The notes under the pieces were generated by a model. The model worked only from the letters and a program-made list of their open reading frames with translations, did no database searches and was not told the DNA's origin. From the NCBI GenBank assembly GCA_034008185.1, contig CM067082.1, forward strand, positions 101,117,311 to 101,181,310: a DNA stretch of 64,000 nt. Direction: 5' to 3'. This document shows positions 1 through 33,400 of this stretch, piece after piece. This DNA comes from Gorsachius magnificus (taxonomy: Eukaryota; Chordata; Aves; Pelecaniformes; Ardeidae). The number at the start of each line of letters is the position of its first letter. Position 1 is the stretch's first letter. The position numbers and the translations under genes are program-made.

Positions 1-2817
1 AGTGGGGTGGAAGAGCACGAAGGAGAGAAGCCACAGCAGTAGTTAATAGCACTGGCTAATGCGTCCTGCCTCCACAGTCACTGCCAACATTGCGTGTCTT
101 GCCAGTCTTCATGTTAGATGCAAGGGGATTTTGGGGCAGGAATAAAGCGGCCAGGGGGTCCAAAAGGAAAGGTTGCAGCTGCACAACACAAATGTGATGC
201 CTTTGTCACACTCTGAAGGTTAATGAGAAAGAAAGGGCAGAGAAAAGTTCTTGTAAGGCTTTAAAAAGCCCAATAGTTTTCCATTTCTTTTATGACCGTG
301 AAGTAACTTAAGGTGTATAGTGTGAGTTCCCTCTGAAAGGCTATAAATCATAGCAACCTGGCTGTATTACATCAAATTAGGAGCTATGGATCGAGGAGAA
401 AGCTGTTAAAGCCTTGATGGATTTGGGAAATAAATAGCTGTGTCTGTACTGGGACAAGTAATATTTACGTAGACAGATGAAAGGCTGAGTTCAGGATGCA
501 ATAGTTTTCAGGGACTGTAGACAGCACTAATTTTCCAATAAGTAGAGAAATATTTCAGGGACTACAGCTGCTGCTAGATTCCATCTGATATACCTGTAAG
601 ATCTCAAGGCAGTTCATAACACAAGGTCACATTTCTCATTTTGGTTTCTGTAAGCAGAAGAAAAACGATTCAGGAATGGAAAAAGTGATTGTTTAGATTC
701 CATAAAACCTGGGTTACTTATGTTGGGTGTCATCATAAAATTCCGCATTCAGAAAGATGGTTATATTTAGTGCTGAATGGATATTTGTCGTAGACTTTGT
801 TTCTCCTTTGACTTGTGAAATGAATCAGAAAATCACATGGGATTTGAAAAGCACAAGCTGATCTGTCATTTTCTTCCCAACCACCTTTTTACTTTATTCC
901 ACTAGACTTGATATTGATGGATTTGTGTGGCAAATAGTTTTAAAAAAGAGGGGACAGATGAAAATCTACACTTGTCCTGCTTCTACTTTCTGGTATAGGA
1001 AAATAACTGGTCAATCATTCCTCAGACTGTAGATACTGTCCCCTCAGCCAATTTTTTTTGCACTTAGGAAGCACATTGAGGATTTGCCATCATAAAGTAG
1101 AAAGGCAAATCGGTATTTTTAGGAAGACATAGTCTGAGGGACCACAGTCACATTCTGAAATAACGTGAGGTCTTTTAATTTCACATCTTTATGGGGAGAA
1201 GCTGTACATACTTTGTTGCGTTGGCATATGGAAATTCAGATCTGTGTGGTAGAGTGTGATAGGATGGGTCTTAGATCTGTTTTCTGTTGAGCGCCTGAAG
1301 AGAGAAACCTGGTGCAAAGTGAGGTCCATCTCTTGTGACCGGAAGCAAGCTGGTGGTTCTGCTCTGCACGTGCAGCCTCTCTGTGCTTACTTACACAACT
1401 GAGCAAACAAACCAAGCCCTAGGCAGGCAGGGAACGCTAACAAAGCTGGGCGCCCAGGATCCGGGAACCAGTATGTACAGCACTTCCAGTGTGTCCAGAA
1501 CACTGGGATGCACATTCTTGCATGGGAGCCCAGTGAACTCACAAGACCTTCCAGATGCTGGATCTTGGAGTACTGTGTTGGCCCAGAAACAAGGCAAATA
1601 CATGAGGGAAGATCAGAGTAATGAAAACAAGCAAACAAACAAAACCCCAATAAAATGAGTGGTTGCTTCACCTCTTCCTCCCCCAGACCTAGATCAAGTT
1701 ATAAGATCAGCAGCTCCACCTGACATTTTGAAATTTTTCTGGTTCCTCCTCTCAGCAAGAGGGAATTCAGAGCAGTTTTCCTGGCACAGGCTCACTCCTT
1801 ACCCCCTACTTGACCTCCTCTGGAGTTGTTTTGGGATGATCCATTTTCTTTAAGTCAGCGCAGGGAGCGGATACCACAAACTGGACTTTTCTCCTTGCTG
1901 TGCTCTGTTTTTCAGAGGTGATGTAAACCTCTCTGTAATGTTCTCCTTCCTTGGTAGACACCACAAAGACCACAATTCCCATGAAGAGCATACATCTTGT
2001 AGGCCAGGAGCACTTAGGGAATGCACGGTGCCCCTCACGCCTGTTAGACCATCAACTGAATGCAGTCACTGTGTTTTCATCTGTGTTGCTTTTTGCACTG
2101 AGCTGCCAAAATGAATTTCAGGCATTTTAAACTCAAATGGAGGGTGAATGACTTGCTAGTAGAGTTTCTGTATCTCTGCATAACTGTTGTACCTGTTTAC
2201 ATTACCAGTAACATAAGAGCATAGATTCTGAAAGAAAAATATCATGGACACATCCTAACAGACTATAGCCTAAGGGAGTGCTGTCAAATCCTGTTTTTTG
2301 ATGGGAGTGTGTATCTGCTACCCAAGTTTTCCATTGCAATAGAAGTCTGGAAATTGGAATCTGTTACTTATCAGGAAATAAGGATTATGCAGAAGGGGCT
2401 GCAGTGACACGTTTGGATGTGGCTTTCTGCCCTCCTGCAGGGGAGAGGTTACATCTGTCCTCCTCCACAGTCAGCCCTGAGCTTCAGCGCTAACGCTGAT
2501 GTCCATGCAGAGCCAGGGAATTCAGGCCCATTTGAATTTTGTATATCTGTGTCCTCCCTCCCATTCTACCACATGATAGAAAGTTGTTTTAAAATGTTCT
2601 TTAAACTGAGTATGCAGCATAACTATGCCTCTAGATAAAAGATTTTGGAGCCATTGACTGATATTTAATAGAGTGTATGACTATTATAAATTCCTATGCT
2701 AATACTTGGGCTGCTCTGAAACACAAACTTTTCAATCAGTAGCACTCTTCTTAGTTGGAATTATAGAAGTATGTATGCCAGAGCTAATATGTTTCTAACG
2801 TTCATTTGTTTTTACAG
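1..2817 (+). other. EGFR intron 15, 3' part
   Basis: This is the intron before the first visible exon. It ends in a pyrimidine-rich stretch and CAG at 2815-2817. I looked for the preceding cysteine-rich ectodomain exon and did not find it, so it must lie upstream of the window. Short open frames here (for example around 1.3-1.7 kb) have no recognisable protein similarity. No repeat was recognised. Confidence 0.75.
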
Positions 2818-23130
<20,313 letters not shown>

Positions 23131-26100
23131 CCACAGAGAACATCTTCTTGCAGCAAGGCAAGCCAGACTCTTGGTGAACCACCTGGCTGCTGCAAGAATG
23201 GACTTTTGCTCGTAGCGAATGATGACCGCAATGCATCAATAAGCACACCTTTCCTTTTCAGCACGGGGTCTGAAACTGCAAACCCTATCTGATGGTAGTT
23301 TGGGTCTTTTCTTGCCCATTTCCACATAATAACTGAGGCCCATAGCCTGCACTCGGATGCATGTTGGGATGGAGCGGGATCTTCCTGGACTGAAGAAATA
23401 CAGATACATTCCTTTCATTTTCAAACGGTAGCATGGTAAGAAGCCACTCTGGGATGAACTTGAGAGCTGTACACATTGTACAGTCAAATTCCTTTCTACA
23501 GTCTATATTTTTATAAATGTTGCTAGCAGAATTTTTGAATCTTTTACAAGATCAGATGTTTGTACTGCTGGTCTGCTATGTGGTGCTCAGATAACCAGCA
23601 GGAAAAAAAAATAATGTTACTAAATAGTTTTCCAAAACTCCTGGAACAGAAACAGTTATTCCAAACCACCGGATTTTTACCAGTTGGCTCCATATACTGC
23701 TTCTTGGCACGAAGAGGAGAAGTGCATCTGGGGGACATATGGGAGATTCTGCCCAGGGCAGTATGGAGTGGATCACTCTGGGGAAAACTAGCACAAGGAG
23801 CAAAATGGCACGACACATCACCTACTGACCACTACTGCTAAAAACTGACAGGAGGAACTCAGCTCAGAGTCATCTGTACATGGTTATAAAGTGCTCGCTA
23901 GTCTGCTTTCTGATGGTCAAACGCAAGACATTTTTTTTCTGATCTCTTATGCAGCTGTCAAGTTGTCAAAATGCCTTTCTTCTTCAACAAAACTGTTAAA
24001 GATGTTGCCGTAACTGAAAAATGAAGTGTCAAATAATGTTTAACAGACTTTAATGAAATGTCAAGGAAATGCAAATAATGGCAAATTGGAGCATTCACGA
24101 GACAGACTGGAAGAACTGTACTAAATTAAACTTGACTAGGGCAAGAAACTCAGGTAGCTCTAGCCCAGCAGTGCTAGTTCCCTTCTTAAAGGGGCTCAGA
24201 GCAGAAATCATTTTATATTTATATTTTATACCCCAAGAAAAGAGGTATATCAGTGTTACTCTTTACTCGCTTAAAGGCAGGATACTTCCAGTTGCTGTAC
24301 CATGCTGGGGCAGAGGCTGGGGCTGGTTGCCTGTCCCTTTGGGGTTACGTATCCTGGCAATGCAGGAGGGGCAGTGAGAATGAATTAAGGAAAGAAAGAA
24401 TAATCTGGAGTGATGGAAAATATTATCCCCCTCTTCTGAAAGACAGGGCTGCCTAGTGCTTCTTTAAATTATGCAGCGTCTTCTTCTGTTACCAGTGTGG
24501 AATAGGCAGACTAGGCAAAGCTAGGATTTTAGCTTCATAGTGTAAATTAATCACAGCAGCAAAAGCAGCTACTCTTTCCAGAGGCCTGTGATACAAAACC
24601 TCAGATTCTTCCATCATTAGCATTTCTTATGAAGGTAGGAGGAGTAAAATGCCTAAAATGTGAATTTAGTAATTTAGACACATCCCACCAACAGCTTGGG
24701 AATACTATTTTAATCAGACCACTACATCAGAAAACAAATGCACATTTGATGAATTTGGTAAAAAGGCCCTTAACTAGTTGAACATTGGCAACTGGCTTGA
24801 GGGCAGCACAAGCAGCTGAGTTGCAGAGCATATGTAGTCTATATTAAGTAGCAAGAAAGAGTCAAATTTATGCCACCACTGTGTTTTGAATATATCAGTA
24901 CGTGTTTCGGTTTAAGTGCTGCATCTGGAGCCCAGGATCAAGCAGCAAATCCTCAGAACATAGTTTTTACAGATTTATTGAGGAACGAAGAAGAACGGTC
25001 ATGTGAAATGACCCCTTTTATAAGTAGCACGGTGTAAAATGCATTAGAAGCTTGTGTGTGTGCAGTAGTTCACTCGCCACGCTGCAGTCTAGGGTAGAGC
25101 AGTATATTGGGTCGAAATCCAAAGATTGCCCTGTTTGGTACATCTGTGTCACCATTACCAAGTCCTAGGCACAGTGGTGTGGAGGATGCAGTGTTTGACT
25201 TTGATTACTACTGACTTGTATTTAAAACGCTAACCACAATTCAGTTCCCACGTCCAATTAGTGGCAGATTTCTCCTTGCATTCCTGAGAGCAGATTTGTT
25301 GTGTTGCTCTCACAAGCATGCGACGTGTATGCACAGGCAGCGCTGCCTTTCTCCACCCACCGCCCCGGGAGGAATGTACTTAAAGCCAGAAAAAGATCTT
25401 AAAAGAAATCACAGATAATTTTCAATTTGCTAAATCTGTTATGTCTCCAAGCAGAACACCAGAAAATCACATAGTACGCATCCTCCTGCAGAATCTTTCC
25501 AACACTATTGCACAAAATGATTTATTGATGTTTTGTTTTAATCTGTTAGCTAAAACAAGAAAGTGACTAAGAAGTAGCAATATGTATCACTAGCATTATG
25601 TAGCATGAACATTATTTAATAGAGGTTAATATCCTTCCCCTTAAAAATTTAGGAGGGATTCAGTAGTGACTCATTGCTGGAAACAGGCAGATTCATCTAA
25701 AAATTAAGCAATGTAAGTTTGAAAGAGCATAACTTCTTGAATGTATGTTTTCTGATGAGAAAAGTAGGAAAGATGATGTAGGACCACAAAGCCTCGATAC
25801 AAATGTACAGTTTCCAGCTTGGTGGGATCAGCTGTATTGTAAAGTAGTTCTGGTAAACGGCATCCTCTAAGTCATGACTTGTAAATTGGCAGCTCAGCAA
25901 TGATCCAAAAGCCAACAAAAAATAAGAACCGGGCAGTGTGCCATAGCCTGTGGGCAGTGCCTGCAAGGGCAGATATGGTGGCAGTGGGTGCGGATGGGAC
26001 CGCGCAGCTGCGTGTCTGTCGTTGGAGGCATGGGTGCTACACGAGGTGATGCTCGTAGGTAACAGGCATTAGCAATGTACCAAATGATTTCCACTGAGAT

Positions 26101-29036
26101 CAAAAAAAAATTAATAAGCAGCTGAAATGGTCTGGTTTTCCCACTGCAGCTCACTGACCATCTAAGAGGAAGGAGCCCCGTGCAGATCATAGGTGCTCAT
26201 AAAGGCAAGCATAGTTAGGCAGCATCTCATGGGACCTTGCTGATGCAGTGTTGCATGGAGTTTAGGCCACTGAATGGGACACAAAAGTTGTGTTTTTACA
26301 AATATTAGAAAAAATAAATAGACTGCATCTTGAGAGCATACGTAAATCAGCATCCAAAAATAACTTGAAAGTTCTGACATAGTCTCTCAGGATGTGTGGA
26401 TAGAAAATGCCGATTTTTAAAACGCAACTGAATAGAGAAATGTAGCAGGCCACAACTGCTTTTAAAAGCTAATAGAGTCTTACCAATCAAGAAAATAAAA
26501 AATTCCCTTTTTACTATATTTCTCATGGAAGGAAAAATAAAACAACTCACAAGTTAGTGCTTAGCGTCTCTTAATCATAAGGCAGCAGTTAATATGGAAC
26601 TGCTTTTGCAATAATAATTTAAGACCTTTGATAATTGCTAAGTATATGAAAATGTAAGTTACGTTAAGAGTCTTCATCTTACTTTGATATTTTTCAGTGA
26701 TCTGTGTACAGTGTCAGTGCACTTGACTTCGTTTGGGCCTTGGGTTGTTTTTTTCTGCCTCAAAGGGAGTTGGCATGGGAAATTTCCTTCATGTCGCAAT
26801 TGGTCTTCTCGGGGAAATTCATCTGAGAGGCTGGGGGCTTGCTTTCGTTTCCAGCTGGCAGGCAACAATGCAGTGAGTTTTCTAGAGAGAGCAGCTGGAA
26901 AAAGATGGTGGCTTCTGAAACGCCACAGGGTGACGCCCTGTTCCACCAGCATCACCATCAGATGGTCACGTGAAGCCCCAGGGTTAGAAAATACAGTCCC
27001 ATGGTTTATTTGAAAGGAAGGGGCTCGTGTAGGGAGAGTAATGCAAGGGAAGCGGTGCTGCCGGCCAATCCATACCTGAGACAGATGCCAAATTTGCCCA
27101 GGGACATCACTGAGGCCATCGACTGTTCCTGCAGGTACGGGTGGGAATAGACACATGGCTCCAGCCCCTGCTACTGGCTTGAAGCAAAGCCCTCTTGCAG
27201 AGATTGTTTGTGCAAGGGCTAAAACAACGTCACAGGACCCCAAAGAGCTTGAAGAGGTCCCATCACAAGGTGCCTGGGGTGTCCTCAGTCTGTCTGGGGG
27301 TGCTCCAGGGTGCCAAGGAGAAACTTTGCATTTCCAGACAAGCGCTCATTTTTCAGACTGAGTTCAACATCTTCTGTTAGTATGACCACTGCCTCTCCAA
27401 ATGAGTAGTTAAGGTACTCTGACTTTTGTCAGAGAGAAAACATCTGAATCAGGATAAAGTATGAAAATATACCTGTGTCCTCCTTCCTGATGGAAACTGT
27501 ATACTCATGAAATGTCAGACTCTGTGTATAACACTTAGCAAGAATGCTTTGTAATGTTTTATCACCACTGGTTCAAATTTTTATATTGGGATCCCATTTT
27601 CTAGATTTCTTTTTTTGTAAGTGTTATCTCTTTGTTCTTACATACAACTTTTAAGGAGCCTTTTTAAAATAATAAAAAAAAAAAAGAGAAAAAAAGTTTA
27701 TACAAAAGAAAAACGCGGCACCTTCAAGTAGGTTGTCAAATGGGCTGCATTAGGACCAAAGATGTAACGTCTTGTTTTCTTGCTTTAAAGGAATGGGGTA
27801 TTCATCACCTCTTCCACAGCCTCTCATTACAGGGAAAAGGTACAGATCTCCACTCTTCATTGGGGCTGGGCCAGACCTCCACTGAGCCAAGAGGACTTGA
27901 CAGGAGGGTGAGGCCTGTCCATAGAAAACCAAACCAAAATCAGGACCAGGTATCACTTCAGGGCCAGACCTACAACCTCTACTCCATTTTGATTCATTTT
28001 CTACTCAACGTAATAGCTAAACAGGGACACAGTCAAGAAAAAAGAAACAAATAGATGTTTTGGCTCAATATCAGGAAAAAATACAATGATGTGAAGATGA
28101 GACATGATGAGATAACTGCTTTTTATGTGAGGAAGTGTGTAGGCGGGCAGTGAGACTTTAAACTGATAACACTTTTGGTTATGTATTGCTTTAATTATGC
28201 AGGGGAGTTGAAATCACAGCGCTTCCACAATAGGCCTCACTTTCTGCCACGCGTCCTGCCTCCATTCAACATCATGTGTTTTGGCAGATTACCTGTATTA
28301 CCATGGCCATGTGGACTGAGAACTGTGGATCGGTCAGAGGTACTGAATGCAACCCCTCCTTCTTACACAGGGAGAGAAGAGTGCGGCAACAGTAGGCTGT
28401 ACCACAGTTAGTGGTCAAGCAAACCCTCAGTGGCATCCAAGAACAGGGTTTCCTGAGGAAAAATTGATAACTGTAGACGTAGCCAGCAAAAGACACATCA
28501 CTTGTTGCACCGCAGGTAAAATGCCTTTGGCCAAGGTTCAGGGCTAGTGCTCCACCAACTTTGCTCTCATCCTTTTACGTGGTGCAGATGGGGCTGTTTG
28601 GATGCACAACAGCATGGGCTTTGTGGTCTCTCTGTACCTCTTGCATTACATCTTGTAATGGATTTTTCTGATTAATAAGGTGAAAACCAGAAATCAAACA
28701 CGCCGCTAACAACTGGACTGGTTGAAGGTGTTGTTCCTGTGTAGCTGATACGGTACATTGTTTCCAGTCACACTGGAATTTATCCAGACCCTTTTCCTTA
28801 CCTCTCACGAGCTAGCTGGAGACTGCATTTGCAACCACCATCAATGTTATCCTCATATTTTATGAAAGGGATTAAGTAGTTGTCTACAATGGTAGGAGGC
28901 TTGGCTCACATACCTAGGTTGCTTTGTTAATCCTACGTTCCTAATATTGTTCCCCTTGAAATTAATGGGATGTTTAACTTGATTACACTGAGTATAAAAC
29001 AAGGCTAATGTTGAGTGATTTTTGAAAATCCCTCGC

Positions 29037-29042
29037 AATAAA
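29037..29042 (+). promoter_or_regulatory. candidate poly(A) signal AATAAA
   Basis: AATAAA hexamer about 5.9 kb after the EGFR stop. It is one of two canonical hexamers within about 100 bp, near where the long-form UTR would be expected to end. Confidence 0.25.
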
Positions 29043-29127
29043 CTGAGATCCTATGGATCCATTGCCCATTTTAGGCTGCTTTGTATTGATGCAATCAACT
29101 GAGTATAAGGTATAATGTCTTGGTTTT

Positions 29128-29133
29128 AATAAA
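29128..29133 (+). promoter_or_regulatory. candidate poly(A) signal AATAAA
   Basis: AATAAA in the context ggttttAATAAActgtcaag, 6.0 kb after the stop. The downstream 250 bp are rich in T and TG, as expected of a cleavage region, but many other A/T-rich hexamers exist in this UTR. Confidence 0.3.
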
Positions 29134-30417
29134 CTGTCAAGCAATATATCCATAGATACAGACGGTACCCTTGCAGCATTGTAAAGTTATTCAACTATGA
29201 AAGCACTATTTGTACAATAAGAAACTCTTGACTTTTATATGGTTTAATGGTTTATACTGTTGATCAAAGATTGTTTGTATATTGAGCGATAAAAATGAGG
29301 TGTATATTATTCTTTTTAATTGTTTTTAATTTTTTGAGAACTTTTATTGTAATATACTGTTGTATTTGTATTGGGGGGGAAGAAAAATCAGTGGTTACCT
29401 TGTAGAGTTTGTAATCAGAGAAGAACTCACATTAAGGGTTCTTTATTGATGGACTTAGATTTTTTTTTTTCTGATAAAAGTTGTCACTTTGGGGATTTAT
29501 CCAGAGCTTAGTGAAGCTAATAACAGGACCCTTTCCTCTCTCCAAGACTCTGGGTCTCTGCATGCACAGTGCTGGAGTTTCATAATGTGAGCAATAATAC
29601 AGCTAACACTTGTGACCATTGGAAGTGCAATATGAAAGCCCAGGTGCTGCTTATCAGGGAGCTAATAAAAGCTGTTCTTTCGAATTGCATGGCAGGTTCT
29701 CACTTCACTTTTATAATAGCAGAAGCAGAGTCAAAGCAATCCCTCAAAAGCTCATCCATGTGACACGTGTCGTATGAAGCCATACCGCTGGCCATTTCCG
29801 AATTGCATAGCTATGAGCTGTGCAACAACAACACAGGACTCCATCATAAGAAAAGGCAAACTAAAGTCTCGACCAGAGTGGTGACTTAAATTGCTGTATT
29901 ACACTAGGCAGAAAGAGAAATTCTGTTAGCAAAGTCCATTAAATGAAGCCCCGGCATCCCCTGAGTATTGGTGTTTAATTATCCAACTGGTGGAACATGT
30001 AGCAGACAAAGATTAAAGGAGTTGCAGGGTCCTCAACAAAACAGCAAAATACACTGGGTTGACAAGACTGTAAAGAAGAGAGGAGCCAGAACTGTCAGTA
30101 CACATTCAGCCTGGATAAGTCCCTGGTATCACGATTAGTAAATTAAATAATTCTTGTCCTTATAGATGAACTTTGTACACAGTAAAAAAAGCTACTACGG
30201 CACCTTTCTTATTTTCATCTTTCCACCCAGTCCCTTCCGATACATAGGCTGCATGTTTTACCAGCTCAACCTATTTTATGCAGAAATGACATAGTCTAAA
30301 TCTTCATATTACTGGTTCTCAGAAATGTCTAATGTGTATTAATGCATGATATTTTTATTTTAATAAAAGTAATTAAATAAACCTTTGCTCTTTCAGCATT
30401 ATTCTAATCCCTCCTCT

Positions 30418-30434
30418 CCCCCCCCCCCCCCCCC
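30418..30434 (+). repeat. C17 homopolymer
   Basis: Seventeen consecutive C following a CT-rich lead (ctaatccctcctct). This is the longest single-base C/G run in the window. Confidence 0.9.
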
Positions 30435-33400
30435 TTTAGCGATCAGCTGGCTTGGGAAGAATCTATATAAGTTAGTACTGATATTATGAAGAATAATAAT
30501 TAGTATTAATATTGAGAAGGAGACTGAAATATATGTTGTACATCCATACACCTCCCCTGTGAAGGTCTGAAAACAAGAGATTCAAAAGTCTTTCTCAGTC
30601 AGGAAACTGCTGTTCTCTGTATTTCACAGACAGGATAACAGAGACGGAGCAATGCCTCTGTACTTACCCCAGAGAGGTGGAGACACTGATGGGGCTAAAT
30701 CAAAGCACCGAAAGAGAGGAACTTAAAATGAAGAATGGTGTGGGTATAGAAAAGCACAATATTTAGGAATGATGAGCATTCAGAAATTCCACTGAGCTCA
30801 GTGTGGCCAACTTGAAATAAACATAAAAAGTGACAAGGAGTGCAAGAGGAGAAGACAGCCAAAGAAATACAGCTGCAGTTTAACCTCCCCATCTGCCTGC
30901 ACAGGATATGGTAAGTTAAGATGAAGAAAATTGCTATTTAAAGATAGGAGAAGAATACAAGTCTCTTCCACACGCTCCATCGTTATCGGCAGCAGCACGG
31001 AGTGAGCCTCACCCTTAGGCACTCCTGAACTCAACCCAGGAAAGCAACAAATCCAGCCTCTAGGGAACTAATCTGAACACGCAATAATTACATCAGGTTG
31101 TGTAAGAAATTTTCAAGGCGGCCAATAAAAGAGCTGATGTGCTCTGAGGAGGCCCACAGCCGTAGTCAGACCACCTACCACGACACCTGGGACAGACCTA
31201 CATGCCTACTAGAGCACTGAATGTGGAAGGGCTTCACCACCCCCTTTGGGGCAGTGACGTTTCAGCAGTAACTGGTCACAGATAGCCTCGCTCGTTCCTG
31301 CCCTAAGGCTGCCAACCGGGGCAACACTTCTGCAGCAGTATTTGACAAGGGGAATTTGTACCAGGTATCAGTCTGGCAAGAAAGAGGGACCTTGCAATTA
31401 ACAAAGGCAGGTGCTGAGAACTGCAGAAAAGTTGCATTATGTTTGCTGGCAGAAACAGGCTCAGCACCTTTGTCAGCACCCGTGGCAGACCCCCAGGAGG
31501 GGTGCCACCGGCACAGCAGGCACCAAGAGGCATGTCCTGCTCAGAGTGCTCAGTGGGGTGGCTGGTCTTGCTCTCCACAGGATGAGGTGGCACCCACCAG
31601 TAAGTGTATCTGGGGGAGTAATCCCCCATCCCACGATGTGTGTTATTGTTGGTCTTTAGTTGAGAGGAGGAGCTGAAATTACAGATCAGGTGGTGCTTTA
31701 AATTGTTTGTTGGGAATTTAAATCTCTCTAATAAGCACCATCTGTGTGAAGTTCAACACCAGAGCTCTTGTTGTAGAAAGCCTTTTACTTTAAAACCTGT
31801 TTTATTTCTGAAGAGAGCAGAAGGAATGTTATTTAATGCACGTGTTAACCCCAGAGACTGCTGCCTTCAGTGAGTTACAGCCCTATGAAACTCAACTCGC
31901 TCAGAAATAGCACAGTAAGGGCTTGTTATCTTTATCCAGTATCATATGGGCTGGTTTGCACTTTTTTTTCTTTTCTTTTTTTTTGGGTGGCATAGGCTTC
32001 TGGATTGCATTAGACTTCACTGGACACTGTCACTCTCAGGTAGGAGCAATGATGATACAAAAGATGGTTATTCTTGTCTCACAGACAGCTTTTATTTAGC
32101 AGTATTTGTACTCACACTCATTTAATAAGCCAAAGTACAGCTAATAAGGGTCACAGCTGGTTGTATAGGTTTCCATCTAGCTCTAGAAGCCTGTTAAATC
32201 ATCAAAAGCAGAGGACCTGCGTGTGAGTTTTATGCTCATGGATAAGAAATACAGCAATACATGACCTCTACCACTGCCTGTGGAGACCAAGCCATGCTAG
32301 GTCAAACCAAGGATGCAGCTCATGGTGGTGAGGTCCTCCTGGTACAGCACCCTCCCCTGCAGCCAGACCTGCCATGGGGCAATTGTAGAAAGTACATGCA
32401 GCTATGTGAGATTTCCAAAAGGAAAACAAGCCTGCAAAGTCTGTGTAGTTTCTGGCACCTGTACCTTGGGCTTGTCGCTTAGGGCCCAGCCAACAAGACC
32501 CCTACAATTACCCTGGCTTCCGACAGCAACAGAAGGAAAGCTAATAGTGCCCTCTCTTGGAAGAGAAAGAAACTCTGTCCACAACATACAGAGCTTTAAA
32601 ATAGGTCTCCCAGCGAGCAGAGTGGAAAAAATGAGCCTGCATAGGCGATTTATTTTCCAGTCCATTTGGAGTACAGGTTCATGGTACATTTATTCCAACC
32701 TAAGTACGGGCTGCTGCTGGAAAGGGTCACTGCACTGATCCGATGGAAAATTAATCCTTCTCTCTGGCAGTTTAGTTTCAGTAGACTTGCAATGCAATTG
32801 GATGCATGATAGAGCATCTGACATGGCAACGTGCATCTGAAGGACATGACTGTACCCCTTGGTGACAAGTGTACGAGTGACAAGACCATAGCAAGCGTGA
32901 CATCCTCCTGCCATCAGAAGCACTTGTGCATGTGCTGTGAAGCACTCCATTTCCTTAATGCTCTGTTATTGGGTTTCTTCATGTCTTGCAGGAAAAACAA
33001 TATTGTGTGGTTGACGCTGTGAAGAGTCTTAAAAGAATGCAAACAGGCTGTGTCAGGACAAAGATATTTAGGTTCATTTTTGGTTTGTGATCATCAAACT
33101 GCTGGTGGGGAGTAGTCTTTGTCCAGCCTTTCTGTTTCAAGTGAGGAGGCTCCAGCATATATTTAGCCCACTGCAGAAATAAAAACGGCTATTTTCAGTG
33201 AATGGCAGTTTTAGAAAAGCCATGGTCTTGCCTAACACAAATAATGCCTCTGTATACTTTTAAAAGTTAGTATATTGGTCCATGGGGCTTACTAATGCAA
33301 GATTATTTCTAGTACTTGTTTTATTGATCTAGAATCCAATGGAGATCTGCCTAAAAAATCTGGCCACGTCTTTTGCTGTGAATAATGATTCTGGAATAGA

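Larger units (their letters stand above)
23131..29400 (+). other. EGFR: EGFR 3' UTR (3' boundary approximate)
   Basis: Non-coding AT-rich sequence directly downstream of the stop codon. Human EGFR has a long-form 3' UTR of roughly 6 kb, which would place the end near 29.2 kb, close to AATAAA hexamers at 29037 and 29128. A T-rich stretch (29.28-29.4 kb) follows. Earlier candidate hexamers occur at 24125 (ATTAAA), 26313, 26494, 26536 and 27671. The segment contains no recognisable transposable element, which fits an old transcribed UTR. The exact end cannot be set from sequence alone. Confidence 0.5.

Noticed and set aside
1..2817. Search for the preceding EGFR ectodomain exon
   Set aside because: No cysteine-rich frame with splice sites was found; the exon must lie upstream of the window.
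26674..27243. 189-codon open frame on the - strand inside the EGFR 3' UTR
   Set aside because: It opens with TTG rather than ATG, has no recognisable domain, and lies antisense to a UTR. Length alone is not convincing.
31356..31676. Overlapping + strand open frames of 80-106 codons in a GC-richer patch
   Set aside because: No known motif and no consistent codon pattern; both strands and several frames are open, as expected of GC-richer DNA.
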